Part shown: positions 1 through 7,841 of the stretch, piece by piece
Position numbering within the stretch: the first letter of the stretch is position 1
Layout of the letters: every line of letters begins with the position of its first letter
Origin: Lactifluus volemus
Taxonomy: Eukaryota > Basidiomycota > Agaricomycetes > Russulales > Russulaceae
Assembly (NCBI GenBank): GCA_022376515.1
Contig: WTXI01000598.1
Location: 1-12,454, forward strand
Reading direction: 5' to 3'
Length of the DNA stretch: 12,454 nucleotides
Translations under genes and position numbers: made by a program
Notes under the pieces: model-generated
Databases searched by the model: none
What the model was told of the DNA's origin: nothing
What the model saw: only the letters and a program-made list of their open reading frames with translations

Positions 1-640
1 GCGTTGAGAGCCTACGCAAAAACAAGACAACACTTCAGTCATGAATACCTTTTAGAGTTGGGGCGTAAAATGCTCACATTAAGTGACCAGGAAACCACCT
101 TTGACCCCTCAATGCATCCGATGACGACAAAGTTACCGCGCTTTTCGGCTTGCAGCTCGCTGCTCTGTTCTTCGTGAGACGACCCTAGACGAGACCCGCG
201 AGAATAGAGTCAAAACTCACTTCGCCAAAGACTGTCAATATCTTGTTCGTCGAGGTCGTGCGAACTACTGTGAACGGGGTCAGATACAACTGTCTCTGGG
301 TTTGGATGTAGTGGCGTGTGGAGTGGTGACTCACAGACTTGAGAAGTGTGCCCGGTGGTGTCCAACGAGACGGTGGCACGTCCCACGTACACCCAAGAGT
401 CTCTATCGGGCCTTCGAATATGTACCTTGACGGGAATGTCCTTGAAGGGTTCTCGAGGTTGGGCGCCTGAACGTTGAATGTATGTCAGACGAGCAGAACA
501 GAAGTGACAAGAGTGGCGAAAATAGGAGGTCCACGCATACCGTTTGACAGGGGTAGACCTGTAGGTATGGTTGAGGGATCTGGAACTTGTTGAAGTTCGT
601 GCAGTGCGGCTGGCTGATCCACCGGGAGTTCGGTCGACAT
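1..640 (-). CDS. conserved hypothetical protein, 5' part (runs off left edge)
   Basis: I do not recognise this family. Inferred exons on the minus strand are 640-541, 466-335, 267-221, 164-78 and 11-1 (partial). The introns (74, 67, 56 and 66 bp) have donors GTATGC, GTGAGT, GTGAGT and GTGAGC and all end in AG. With these splices the frame stays open for about 125 residues. The N-terminus starts MSTELPVDQPAALHEL and is low in complexity. From about residue 36 the sequence looks conserved and folded: FKDIPVKVHIRRPDRDSW, then VGRATVSL, KILTVFGE, and near the edge NFVVIGCIEGSKVVSWSLN. No signal peptide or membrane segment is visible. The start at 640 was chosen because only this frame joins exon 2 in phase. 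Two upstream ATGs (656, 644) lie in another frame that stops after splicing. Low-complexity start, Arg-rich motif and short beta-like stretches suggest a nuclear or cytosolic protein, but no function is claimed. Confidence 0.7.
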
Positions 641-809
641 CCATGCTTGTGGCCATCTCTATCTTACAGACAACACCCGGTCACTAGAGGGAGTGACAAA
701 GGGGAGTGGACGGCTGAACAAAAATAAGAGAGAGTGCTACAATTGGGTAGCTTGCTCGAGGGATGAGAGAGACCGAATGTGTGAACAAGTGCTTCGTCAG
801 TTTAAAGAC
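641..809 (-). promoter_or_regulatory. proximal upstream region of the unnamed gene
   Basis: On the minus strand this stretch is rich in CT tracts (for example around 750-725 and 700-670) leading up to the ATG, as is common for fungal core promoters. No TATA box, CACGTG or ACGCGT was found in it. It is bounded upstream by the MITE-like element, so the promoter may once have extended further. The boundaries are inferred. Confidence 0.35.
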
Positions 810-856
810 TACTAACGGGGGGCCCCTCTCTGACCACCCCCCCTTTCTGATCAGTC
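810..856 (+). repeat. left terminal inverted repeat of the MITE
   Basis: This 47-nt arm, TA included, is identical to the reverse complement of 1092-1138. Six G's are followed by four C's, then TCTCTGACCA, seven C's and TTTCTGATCAGTC. Identity stops at 857. Confidence 0.9.
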
Positions 857-1091
857 ACGCTATGGTCACACGCCATATTTGAGACTCTGATTGGCTGTTG
901 CGAGCGCTAAGCATGCCAGTTTGGAAATATTATAAACTCCGACGCAGTCAGGCGTGACAAACACACTATTTTTTATTTCGCCACACACTACGATTTCTAC
1001 CAAAAGAATGGATGGAATATGGTCAGACATGGTACTAGATACTGTAGGCTGAATTTTGTGGTGATTGAGCAAGAGTTGGGCGAGAAAATTG

Positions 1092-1138
1092 GACTGATCA
1101 GAAAGGGGGGGTGGTCAGAGAGGGGCCCCCCGTTAGTA
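1092..1138 (-). repeat. right terminal inverted repeat of the MITE
   Basis: Perfect reverse complement of 810-856, including both homopolymer runs. The flanks beyond (ending GAC on the left, starting TGC on the right) do not match, which fixes the limit of the arms. Confidence 0.9.
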
Positions 1139-1420
1139 TGCAAAACTTGTTAACTTAAACCACGTGAATGATCCACACGTGCCACGCCCTCACACACACG
1201 CTGTACCCCTATCATTTAAATACGATCCAGGTATATCGATCCTACAATAATTACACGGAAAACGAGGTTCGGAGAAACGTTGGCAGTTATCACGCCAAGC
1301 CATTTATCGCCCACATACAGCACCTGATGCCAGATGAAAAACGTTTCTGTAGGATCGGAATGAAGGTTTCACTTGAATTGGTCTGCTCAAACTCTTGCGA
1401 CAGTCAAACCGCTCATTTCA
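1139..1420. other. non-coding spacer between MITE and TAF5 stop
   Basis: No convincing gene. Two CACGTG palindromes lie at 1161-1166 and 1176-1181, just outside the right end of the MITE. The rest is probably 3' UTR of TAF5, which is transcribed leftward. It includes a split inverted repeat at 1237-1357. An open frame at 1168-1479 on the plus strand overlaps the last TAF5 exon antisense and looks accidental. Confidence 0.5.
1237..1357. repeat. split inverted repeat in the TAF5 3' region
   Basis: The right arm 1340-1357 reads AACGTTTCTGTAGGATCG without a break. Its reverse complement occurs on the left in two pieces, CGATCCTAC at 1237-1245 and AGAAACGTT at 1273-1281, separated by 27 nt. In a TAF5 transcript this could fold as an 18-bp stem with a large bulge on one side. 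A chance origin is possible but two adjoining 9-mers in order is unexpected. Confidence 0.45.
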
Positions 1421-4209
1421 TCACCGTGCTGTCGTGGAGAGGTACGGCCCTGCCACGAGGCACAAATTACGAGGGGTGAAATGAACAGATATTATAGGGG
1501 TTCGCTTGGTTGGGAACGTCGCTAGGAGGTCCGTTCTGTATGATTCTATGAGACCAAGATGCACGAGAGAGAGAACCTGCGAAAAACACGCACGTCTCGA
1601 TCACATCCGGGCCTAGTTCTTTCGAATGGTGCCCACTGGTACTGCTCCCGACACCATTTGTTCGGGATGACTCAGGTGGTCCGCCCGCACTTTTGACGTC
1701 CCAGCACCTGACAGTCCAATCTGCCCCCCCGCTGACAAGTACGGAAGACTCTGCACTGAAAGCCAGTGAATAGACAGAAGTTGTGTGACCTGTCATCTTT
1801 TTGATCCGGCGTCCAGATCCAAGGTCCCATAGATTGATGGCCAGATCCTCACCTAAAGGTGACATGCTTCAGCAGGGTTCTCGGTAACTTGGAGATTGTC
1901 TCACCCGCTGTAGCCAAATAACGACCATCTGGGCTGAAGGCAAGTGTAGAGACAATACCTTGGTGACCGACGAAGACGCGGACGGAGGTACCTCGTTGGA
2001 CATCCCACAGCCGGGCGGTCCAGTCGCTCGAACCCGTAGCTATGTATAATGAATTGGGATGGAATCGGACGCACTGCTTCCCGTGAGTTTCTGACAATCT
2101 TGCAACATTGCCTTGCGCTCACATCAACGTCACTCGAGTGACCTGCATAGATTCGAAGGGTGGAAGTTCGGTCTGTTGACCAAAGTCGGGCAGTACGATC
2201 GCGACTGGCTGTTGTGAAATAGATGCCCATGGGACTCCAGTCGACATCCCAAATCGGGTTTTGATGTCCTCTATATGCAACTACATTCGTCATGGTGTCC
2301 ATCGACCATAACCTTGCTGTTGCATCGGCCGAGCCAGACAGAAGACACTTCGGGGGTTGAGCAGAACAGCTTACAGGATCGAACGCAAGAGCATAGACTG
2401 GCCCACTGTGTCCGATGAGTTTGCGAGTAGGTGATCCTCCTTTCTCTCTCAGAGAGTTGAGAGAAGAAGCTGCAGTTTAGCGATCAGCGAGTGACACGCA
2501 ACGGTCTGATGGAAGGTCGCACAGTCCCGAATGTTGTTAAGCTGGAATTCGCTTTGCATTCCATTCAGTGATTCTCCCTTCAAATTCCATAATCGAATGT
2601 AACTCTCCTCAAAACCGGCGGCCATGAGTGACGTATCCTGGGAAAAAATACAACAAGGAGAACTAGAGGGCAACCGTTGACAAGTCAGTGACAATTCCGA
2701 AAAACGGAGCTAGCGCGAACCTTTCATGTACATCATGCAACGTGTATGCACATATACTGGGCAGACTACGCTGCCGTGCGGCAGCCCCTTGAGGGGTGTT
2801 GCCATCCCCAGAAGAAAGCAGGCTCGGCTCAAGACGGATACGCTTTCTGGCATCTCTTATTTTCTCAACCTCCCGTCTGACATCCATGGTTCTAAAAGTT
2901 GGAGGATGTGGTAGCAAATCTGCAGTTGTAGGAGAGACGATCCCACCAGTTGTACTGGGACGGACGAGATGGTTATCATATTGGGCGGCAGGATCTCGGT
3001 CCATCATTGCTTGTTCTCGCAGGGATTTCTCAGTTTCTGCACGAAGTTCTTCTGAGATGGGGGCTGGCCCTAGCTTCAGTTCGCCAGCAGCATCGTTAAA
3101 AGCTTGGGGGTTTGTGAAAGGTGTCGACGTCCCGTTAGGTTGTGGTATGAGTGACGAGAGAAGCCCGGTGTTCTCCTCCCAAGATGTAACAGACTTGGAA
3201 GCGCTGGTCGTAGCCACTACGACGAGTCAAAGTCCGTCTAATCCCAAATGATCTGAGGAACAATGCTTACCATCAAATCTGAGGTGATTGTTGACAACAC
3301 GCATGACCGCTGCTCTCCCTCTCCGGCCTCTCTCGCCAAGGAAACCGTCACCTGCACCAGGAGCCTCTCCTCCTACGCCCTCTGTGAGCCAGCCTAACAA
3401 TAACGCGAAACCAGAGCGAGACATTTGAATCGTGTATTTTTCGTTCCTGAAGCGCTGCGCCGTCTCATCGCTTTGAATGTGGGACGGCAGACGAAGGGTG
3501 GAAAGGCGATGGATTTCAGTGCTGTGCAAGGGTTCCAATGACGGCGAAAACGCTTCGAAGAATTCCTGGGCTAGAGCCTGACGGTTACGAGGCTAGGTTA
3601 CTTGTAACGTTTGGTGCTCACCAGCATCTTTGAAGCCAAACTGGACGAGGTCGAGATAAAAGTGACAAAATATTGGGAAGATGATGGGACGGAATTCGGG
3701 CTGGATTGTGTTGTGAGAAGCAAGTCACGGAGTGATGAATACGCTGGGCGTACACGGTACATATCCAAGGAACCTTCCACCCATGAGACTAGTTCTCTGA
3801 AACCTTCATGCTTGTCATTGGGATCAAGGGATAAAATCTCCTCAGCTCCCACTGGTCCAATGCTAGCAATTAGATTCTGTAAGTTGGACGAGTTGACCGC
3901 TGATGCTAGCTCTTTCTGCACGCCTAGAGTTGTCTTGAGCGTATTTTCCCCAGGTTGAGCGGGCTTTTCGGCGAAAATGGTGAGTTTTTTTACGAGTTCC
4001 TCTCCGGATATAGTAATGGGAGATTTCCCCTTGTCGTCGGAGGAACTGATGGATTCTGTGAGGGCTTGCTCTGCAGATTTATGCCCTCTTGCTCGAAGGT
4101 ACTCCAAAACGAGACGATCAGCGGCAAGCGTTGCTTGATTTGTTTCCGCAGAAGGGGGGGCTGGAGTAGAAGCGTCTGGAGTAGAAGCAGTAGGTGTAGC
4201 GGCCGACAT
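1421..4209 (-). CDS. TAF5: TAF5, TFIID/SAGA-type WD40 subunit
   Basis: Exons on the minus strand are 4209-3754, 3700-3622, 3570-3271, 3216-2721, 2662-2523, 2469-2123, 2073-1905, 1852-1594 and 1535-1421. Total is 2361 nt, 786 aa, ending TGA at 1423-1421; every phase closes and the length matches yeast and human TAF5 (about 800). Residues 1-26 are Ala/Thr/Ser-rich. A LisH-like helix lies at about 29-52 (ADRLVLEYLRARGHKSAEQA). The TAF5 N-terminal dimerisation domain (NTD2) runs about 135-280, with SLDMYRPEFRP, MSRSGFALLLGWLTEG (228-243) and VVNNHLRFD. A linker follows, then a seven-bladed WD40 propeller from about 434 to 786: YTLHD, then GH...W repeats such as GHSGPVYALAF, GHQNPIWDVDW and GHQGIVSTLAF, closed by PTKRTPIISVHFTPRNLCLV. 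In the family, TAF5 is a scaffold of TFIID (and of SAGA in many fungi), binding histone-fold TAFs such as TAF6-TAF9 for RNA polymerase II initiation in the nucleus. The intron 4 donor is unusual (GTTCGC). The gene is intact. Confidence 0.95.
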
Positions 4210-4350
4210 GATGGTGGAATATTGTCGATTGCTGGTAACCTACTACAGGAGTGCTTGTGCTAAGTAACATCCGCGCGTCTTTCCTTCACGCGTTCCATTC
4301 CCCACGTGATCTCATACCACCACCACATTTTATCCGACATCTAAATAATT
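4210..4350 (-). promoter_or_regulatory. TAF5 promoter region
   Basis: This 141-bp gap lies between the TAF5 start and the upstream nox stop, both transcribed leftward. On the minus strand it holds CACGTGG followed 7 nt later by AACGCGT, with the motif ending 78 nt before the ATG. No TATA box is seen. It must also contain the nox 3' end. Confidence 0.5.
4288..4308 (-). promoter_or_regulatory. composite E-box/MCB-like module, TAF5
   Basis: On the minus strand CACGTG (4308-4303) precedes ACGCGT (4293-4288) with 9 nt between the hexamers. Counting the shared flanking bases this is CACGTGG-N7-AACGCGT. The same order, orientation and spacing recur upstream of NUP170. CACGTG is the classic bHLH site (Cbf1/USF type). 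ACGCGT is the MluI cell-cycle box bound by MBF in yeasts. Which factor binds here is inference. Confidence 0.5.
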
Positions 4351-6415
4351 CTACAGGTTCGTCTCAGAAATGCTCCTTTGCGAATGTAAGTTGACAGAAG
4401 CTGAAGAGTGCTGTAATGTCGCTTCCTTGATGGCCTTCGCAAGCGGTGTAGGGCCACAGAAATAAGTCTAGCAATGCCCTAGTCAGTTGAGAGATCAGAA
4501 ATGCCAGCATATAACATACTCCAACAGTGGTCTTAAGCTGTGAATTAGTTCCCGGAAGATACTGGCCAGATTCAATCGCCTGGCGCATGCGGCCGTAGAT
4601 GGTTTTCCAGTCGGGACGACCAAACATTGTACGGGAGCGGAGTAAAGTCAGTGGGTCATAGTCTGCTCCAGCATCGTTGATAGCGATATTCCAGAGCATG
4701 TCATCAGCAATCTTCTGCGTGAGATAAATATTGATACGAAGGAAGTTCGCTGCAAATAGTTATAGATACAGTTTGCGCAAACAACATACGAAGACTTACG
4801 ATCAGCTTGAGCAGCCTCAACTTCCTGCAACAAACTCTGGAACCAACCAAACGAGGGGGTGTCACGGCAAATCCAGAAAAACTCCACCCTGCGCAAGCTA
4901 CCGAGATGGCCACTTCGTTGACGATACCAAATGTGTTTCAGGATTGAGGCAAAGGGGGTGACACCTATCCAAGCATGAGACAACGAATCAAGTATGAGTG
5001 TGTGCCATACCAATACCGGCGCCGATCAGAACGGCAATCTCCACATTAAAAACGTCCTCAGCTGGAGCACCGTAGGGACCGTCGATTCGCACAACGGGGA
5101 GATCACGGCTCATATTAGAAGTATCAAGTTCAACGAAATCTCCACGAGATGAACCAAATGTGCTGTCTTTCTCGTCCTTTTCCCCACCGTTCATGGCGGC
5201 TTGTGTAAGCGCAGCTACAACGGATGGTCCAGCCCCTACGCGTTCGCCAAGGGCATGGGTCCAATCGCCAACCTGGCGGATGTGGATGGAGACGTAGGGG
5301 TCCTCTGGGGCGGATGTGATGGTGAACTAGATAGCCGGTTGAGCGTTAGCATCATGGTAGAGGGAACCAACGATCTAACCGGATGCCACTGCCAGCGAGA
5401 GACCTCGGGGACCTGAAGGAACAACCATTGGCCGGCCGTGTATTTGAAGCTGGGTTTCAGGATACGAAGCTCCATGGCACCTGCGTCATTAGACTTTAGA
5501 AAAAAAAAAATACAACACAGTTCACCACGGAACGCACCACTTGGGTGAACAAGAAGCTTGGACAACCTTGTAGCCCTTCGCGCGCGTATCTCACGATAAA
5601 CCCTCTCGCCGAAATAGATGATACCGGGCCATATTATGAACCTCCAACTTTCGTATCCAAGGCAATGCTGGGTGGAATAGAAGGGGAAAGATGTGGTATA
5701 ATCCGGGAGCGCCGAATCACGGACGAAACAACCGGTCGCATGGGTATAGAGACCGATCAAGAAAAAGAAGGCCAGATGGTGGGTGTACCAGAAGGCTTCA
5801 AAACACTGCTTGCGTATCTTGTGGTGAGCAGTCGTGTACATCAAGAGCATCAAAAACAGCATAAAATGGCCAGTAATGCCGCCGGCTTGCGTGTAGTGGA
5901 TTTGAAGCGCTGTCACTGGCCGGACCTCTAGAAAGTAGGTGAGATGAAATGAACTAACGAGGAAACAAGGAGAAATGTACGGGTTCGCTCGACGTTTATG
6001 AAGTTGACATAGTGAGCAGTGGTATGAATCATCGCCCAGAAGGCCATGGAATATGCCACTTGTCTATGGAACCAGATGTTTTCATCGGCAGGGAACAACC
6101 AAGTAAGCTTGGGACGAATGACACGAATGATGTTTCGGAGCATTGGGAGGAGGATGAGGCCTCCGTCATAGGCGAGAACTAGGCCGGCGCCACGGGAGGT
6201 CCAAACGGACCACTTGAGGCCGTTCAGAACGTGGAGCTTTTGGTTGGTTTGCTGAGGAGAGGTAAATAATGTTTCACCATACAGAAAAAAGTCAGGACGC
6301 GCACTTGACTATACCAGCCATAGGCGAAGAAAGCGAGGTGAGAACCGTAGAATAAGACGTTGAAGGCCAGCCTCCTCGCGACTAGGAACTCTCGCTGGAA
6401 CCAGCTTTCTGCCAT
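4351..6415 (-). CDS. noxA: NADPH oxidase, NoxA type (apparent C-terminal frameshift)
   Basis: Exons on the minus strand are 6415-6305, 6251-5981, 5927-5538, 5480-5380, 5326-5011, 4964-4800, 4749-4520 and 4467-4351 (566 codons plus stop as it stands). A six-helix ferric-reductase-like membrane domain carries the haem histidine pairs at about 99/113 (FHRQVAYSMAFWAMIHTTAH) and 177/190 (THHLAFFFLIGLYTH). The FAD site is HPFTITSAP (290-298). NADPH-side motifs are DGPYGAPAEDVF (about 373-384), GAGIGVTPFASILK (393-406) and YFCGP (530-534). There are no EF hands. VERTQVRPVTALQIHYTQAGG and the lack of an N-terminal extension favour NoxA over NoxB. The family transfers electrons from NADPH across a membrane to O2, making superoxide; NoxA acts in sexual development and hyphal fusion, activated by NoxR and Rac. 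Oddity: the conserved tail FAKEHF lies in another frame, so the encoded end is an aberrant 12-residue tail stopping at 4353-4351. Confidence 0.92.
4385..4394 (-). other. apparent 1-base deletion near the end of noxA
   Basis: Minus-strand codons read through HSSASVN, then run into LHSQRSISETNL and stop. One extra base in the short T run after AAC (near 4388-4391) would give VNFTFAKEHF followed by TGA at 4366-4364, the family ending. No intron of usable size can bridge the two frames. It may be an assembly indel or a true lesion. Confidence 0.75.
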
Positions 6416-6735
6416 GACAACAACTAAGGAGGGTGTATCTACAACTGTTCGATGAGGGTAGTGAATGACGTCCGGCCTGCCAGACCAGAAAAAACAAAAC
6501 AAAAGAGAGGGAGAGAAGAGGGGAAAGCAAAAGAGGAGGTCCCTTGACAGCGGGACAAAAGGAGGGGAGAATAAAGGCCAAGAAATCGGATGTTGCCGAC
6601 TGAGGGGTGACTGTGACCATGACAACGGTGTCTGTACTACACGGCGTTCGTCGTTCCCATCAAACAGAACTGCATCAAATCGGTACTAAAAAAGTACTGC
6701 ACAACGCAGCCACATGCATGTCGTGTCACAATAAT
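6416..6735 (-). promoter_or_regulatory. noxA promoter region and mad2 3' region
   Basis: 320 bp without a supported gene between the noxA start and the mad2 stop. On the minus strand a long pyrimidine tract (6539-6487, mostly C and T with a few G) lies 72-124 nt before the noxA ATG, typical of fungal core promoters. A 10-bp palindrome ACATGCATGT lies at 6712-6721. GTACTAAAAAAGTACT (6683-6698) is an imperfect palindrome. Neither CACGTG nor ACGCGT occurs. Upstream ATG frames exist here but the transcription start is unknown. Confidence 0.4.
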
Positions 6736-7578
6736 TTACCCTTCGTAGCGATATGAAACCATGGCTTCAATTCTATGCACATCCGTACTGAAACTCCGCA
6801 ACTTGACTTGCTGACTTTTGCTGGCCTCAATAGCCAGCGGATCTGTATCCACCCACTCATTCGCTGGGACATCGGCCGACTCGTTAGTATAGGCAAGGAT
6901 GTTGAAAACAGTCGACTCGTCGATGATGGGCAAAAACGTCACTGTTGATACGATTTGCTTGAGTATTGACCGAATTTCCGCTTGGATCTCAGCTTCTGAT
7001 TTAGACGCTTGCCGCCTGTCACGGTCAATGATCAACAATCAAAGGCTGTTGTCAACAGTGACCCACTGTTCAACGTCGTCCTGAGCGGGTTGCTCTACTA
7101 GATTGATATCGAAAACCCATCTCTCCAGTGAAGTTCTAGTGTCTTTCGAGATAATCGCCACAACGAGCTGGGTCACCGCTCCCGTGAGTAACCACGCTGT
7201 ACTTTGCGTTAGTCATTCTGGTGAGGAATGCAACCCGTACACTCACCGCTAATTTGCTTCAAAATCCTGGAAATGATGTAAGAACGAATCAAGTGATAAA
7301 AGAGGGTAATAGCTAGTACTTGTCAAGGTAATTCTCTAAGGCCAGATCCTGGGTAATCAGCACGGTTTGGCCATATTTCTTGACCATATGAAAATCGTCT
7401 GCGGGGTATACTCCTCGTTGAAATAGGATACTGTGGAGAAGGCGTGGATTGAGATGTCTATTCCAGGGACGAGTAGCACTCACGTGTTGACCGCATACTT
7501 GAAAAATTCAGTGACGAGATCTGTGGATCCTTTGAGAGTAATAGACTGGAGAATGGCAGCTTGCTTTGTAGGTGCCAT
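6736..7578 (-). CDS. mad2: MAD2 spindle assembly checkpoint protein (HORMA domain)
   Basis: Exons on the minus strand are 7578-7484, 7430-7320, 7266-7247, 7196-7067 and 7015-6736. Total is 636 nt, 211 aa, ending TAA, with all phases closed. Human MAD2 is 205 aa. The whole protein is one HORMA domain: an N-terminal helix (SITLKGSTDLVTEFFKYAVN), ILFQRGVYPADDF, LERWVFDI, an inner helix AEIQAEIRSILKQI, TVTFLP, and the mobile C-terminal safety-belt segment with VKLRSF and AMVSYRYEG. By family knowledge MAD2 switches between open and closed forms, binds MAD1 at unattached kinetochores and nuclear pores, and inhibits CDC20-APC/C as part of the mitotic checkpoint complex. The third exon is only 20 nt. 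The last intron donor is GTGGGT. The start is well supported because it aligns with family N-termini. Divergent from NUP170 with 263 bp between the starts. Confidence 0.95.
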
Positions 7579-7604
7579 CGAGTGTTCAAGTTGACGTGCC
7601 ACCG

Positions 7605-7635
7605 ACGCGTTTGACCCAGGCGCGTCACCCACGTG
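7605..7635 (-). promoter_or_regulatory. composite E-box/MCB-like module, mad2
   Basis: On the minus strand CACGTGG (from 7635) is followed by 17 nt and AACGCGT (ending 7605), 26 nt before the mad2 ATG. The spacer is 10 nt longer than in TAF5 and NUP170, close to one turn of the helix, and itself contains a second ACGCG-like core (GACGCGC). Confidence 0.5.
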
Positions 7636-7762
7636 AGCAAAGCGTGACGATAGTTCTTATTCAAAACATCGTGTACAAGTACGCAATAATAGCATTAATA
7701 GAGAATAAATGTTTGATACAACCGACAGGACATGTGCTGAGTGATGTGCGACTCGGAGGTGG

Positions 7763-7783
7763 CACGTGGACTTTGAAACGCGT
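7763..7783 (+). promoter_or_regulatory. composite E-box/MCB-like module, NUP170
   Basis: CACGTGG (7763-7769), 7 nt, AACGCGT (7777-7783), with 58 nt to the ATG at 7842. Layout and spacing are identical to the TAF5 module. Confidence 0.5.
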
Positions 7784-7841
7784 CTCAACACGTAGTTGTA
7801 CGGCCTTGCCCAGCACCCCTCCACCTGCACATCATCGGTCC

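Larger units (their letters stand above)
810..1138. mobile_element. MITE-like non-autonomous DNA transposon, TA target duplication
   Basis: Positions 810-856 and 1138-1092 are perfect reverse complements (47 nt). The outermost TA (810-811, 1137-1138) is best read as a duplicated TA target. That leaves 45-bp terminal inverted repeats starting CTAACGGGGGGCCCC and an element of 325 bp (812-1136). The arms contain long G and C runs and an internal GGGGCCCC-type palindrome. The 235-bp core is AT-richer and encodes no transposase. A TA duplication with long perfect arms points to mobilisation by a Tc1/mariner-like (or other TA-targeting) transposase elsewhere in the genome. The arms show no mismatch, which suggests a young insertion. 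Because the repeat ends are themselves palindromic around TA, other duplication lengths cannot be wholly excluded. Confidence 0.85.
7579..7841. promoter_or_regulatory. bidirectional promoter mad2 / NUP170
   Basis: 263 bp between two divergent start codons. It holds a near mirror-image set of sites: ACGCGT 7605-7610, CACGTG 7630-7635, CACGTG 7763-7768, ACGCGT 7778-7783. Each gene thus has CACGTG distal and ACGCGT proximal to its own ATG. The middle (about 7670-7720) is AT-rich. No TATA box stands out. Confidence 0.65.

Noticed and set aside
78..267. Possible frameshift between exons 3 and 4 of the unnamed gene
   Set aside because: The first acceptor tried (ending at 185) gave a 36-bp intron and a phase clash. 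The acceptor ending at 165 gives a normal 56-bp intron with phase 0 on both sides, so no lesion is needed.
866..1072. 68-codon open frame inside the MITE, minus strand
   Set aside because: It lies between the terminal repeats, has no transposase-like motif and no family resemblance; length is within chance.
1168..1479. 103-codon plus-strand open frame
   Set aside because: It overlaps the last TAF5 exon antisense, shows low-complexity His/Tyr-rich composition and no domain; judged accidental.
2796..3251. 151-codon plus-strand open frame
   Set aside because: Antisense shadow of TAF5 exon 4, whose minus-strand frame is phase-consistent and conserved.
5545..5931. 128-codon plus-strand open frame
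   Set aside because: Antisense shadow of noxA exon 3, which holds the haem-binding His pair.
4351..6415. Assignment as ferric reductase or NoxB
   Set aside because: The VERTQVRPVTALQIHYTQAGG region, the haem His spacing and GIGVTPFASILK fit NADPH oxidases. The short N-terminus and specific motifs are closer to NoxA. This relies on memory of the families, not on an alignment.
6683..6721. Palindromes GTACT...AGTACT and ACATGCATGT as regulatory sites
   Set aside because: Short, imperfect or isolated, with no second copy in another promoter here; kept only as descriptive notes.
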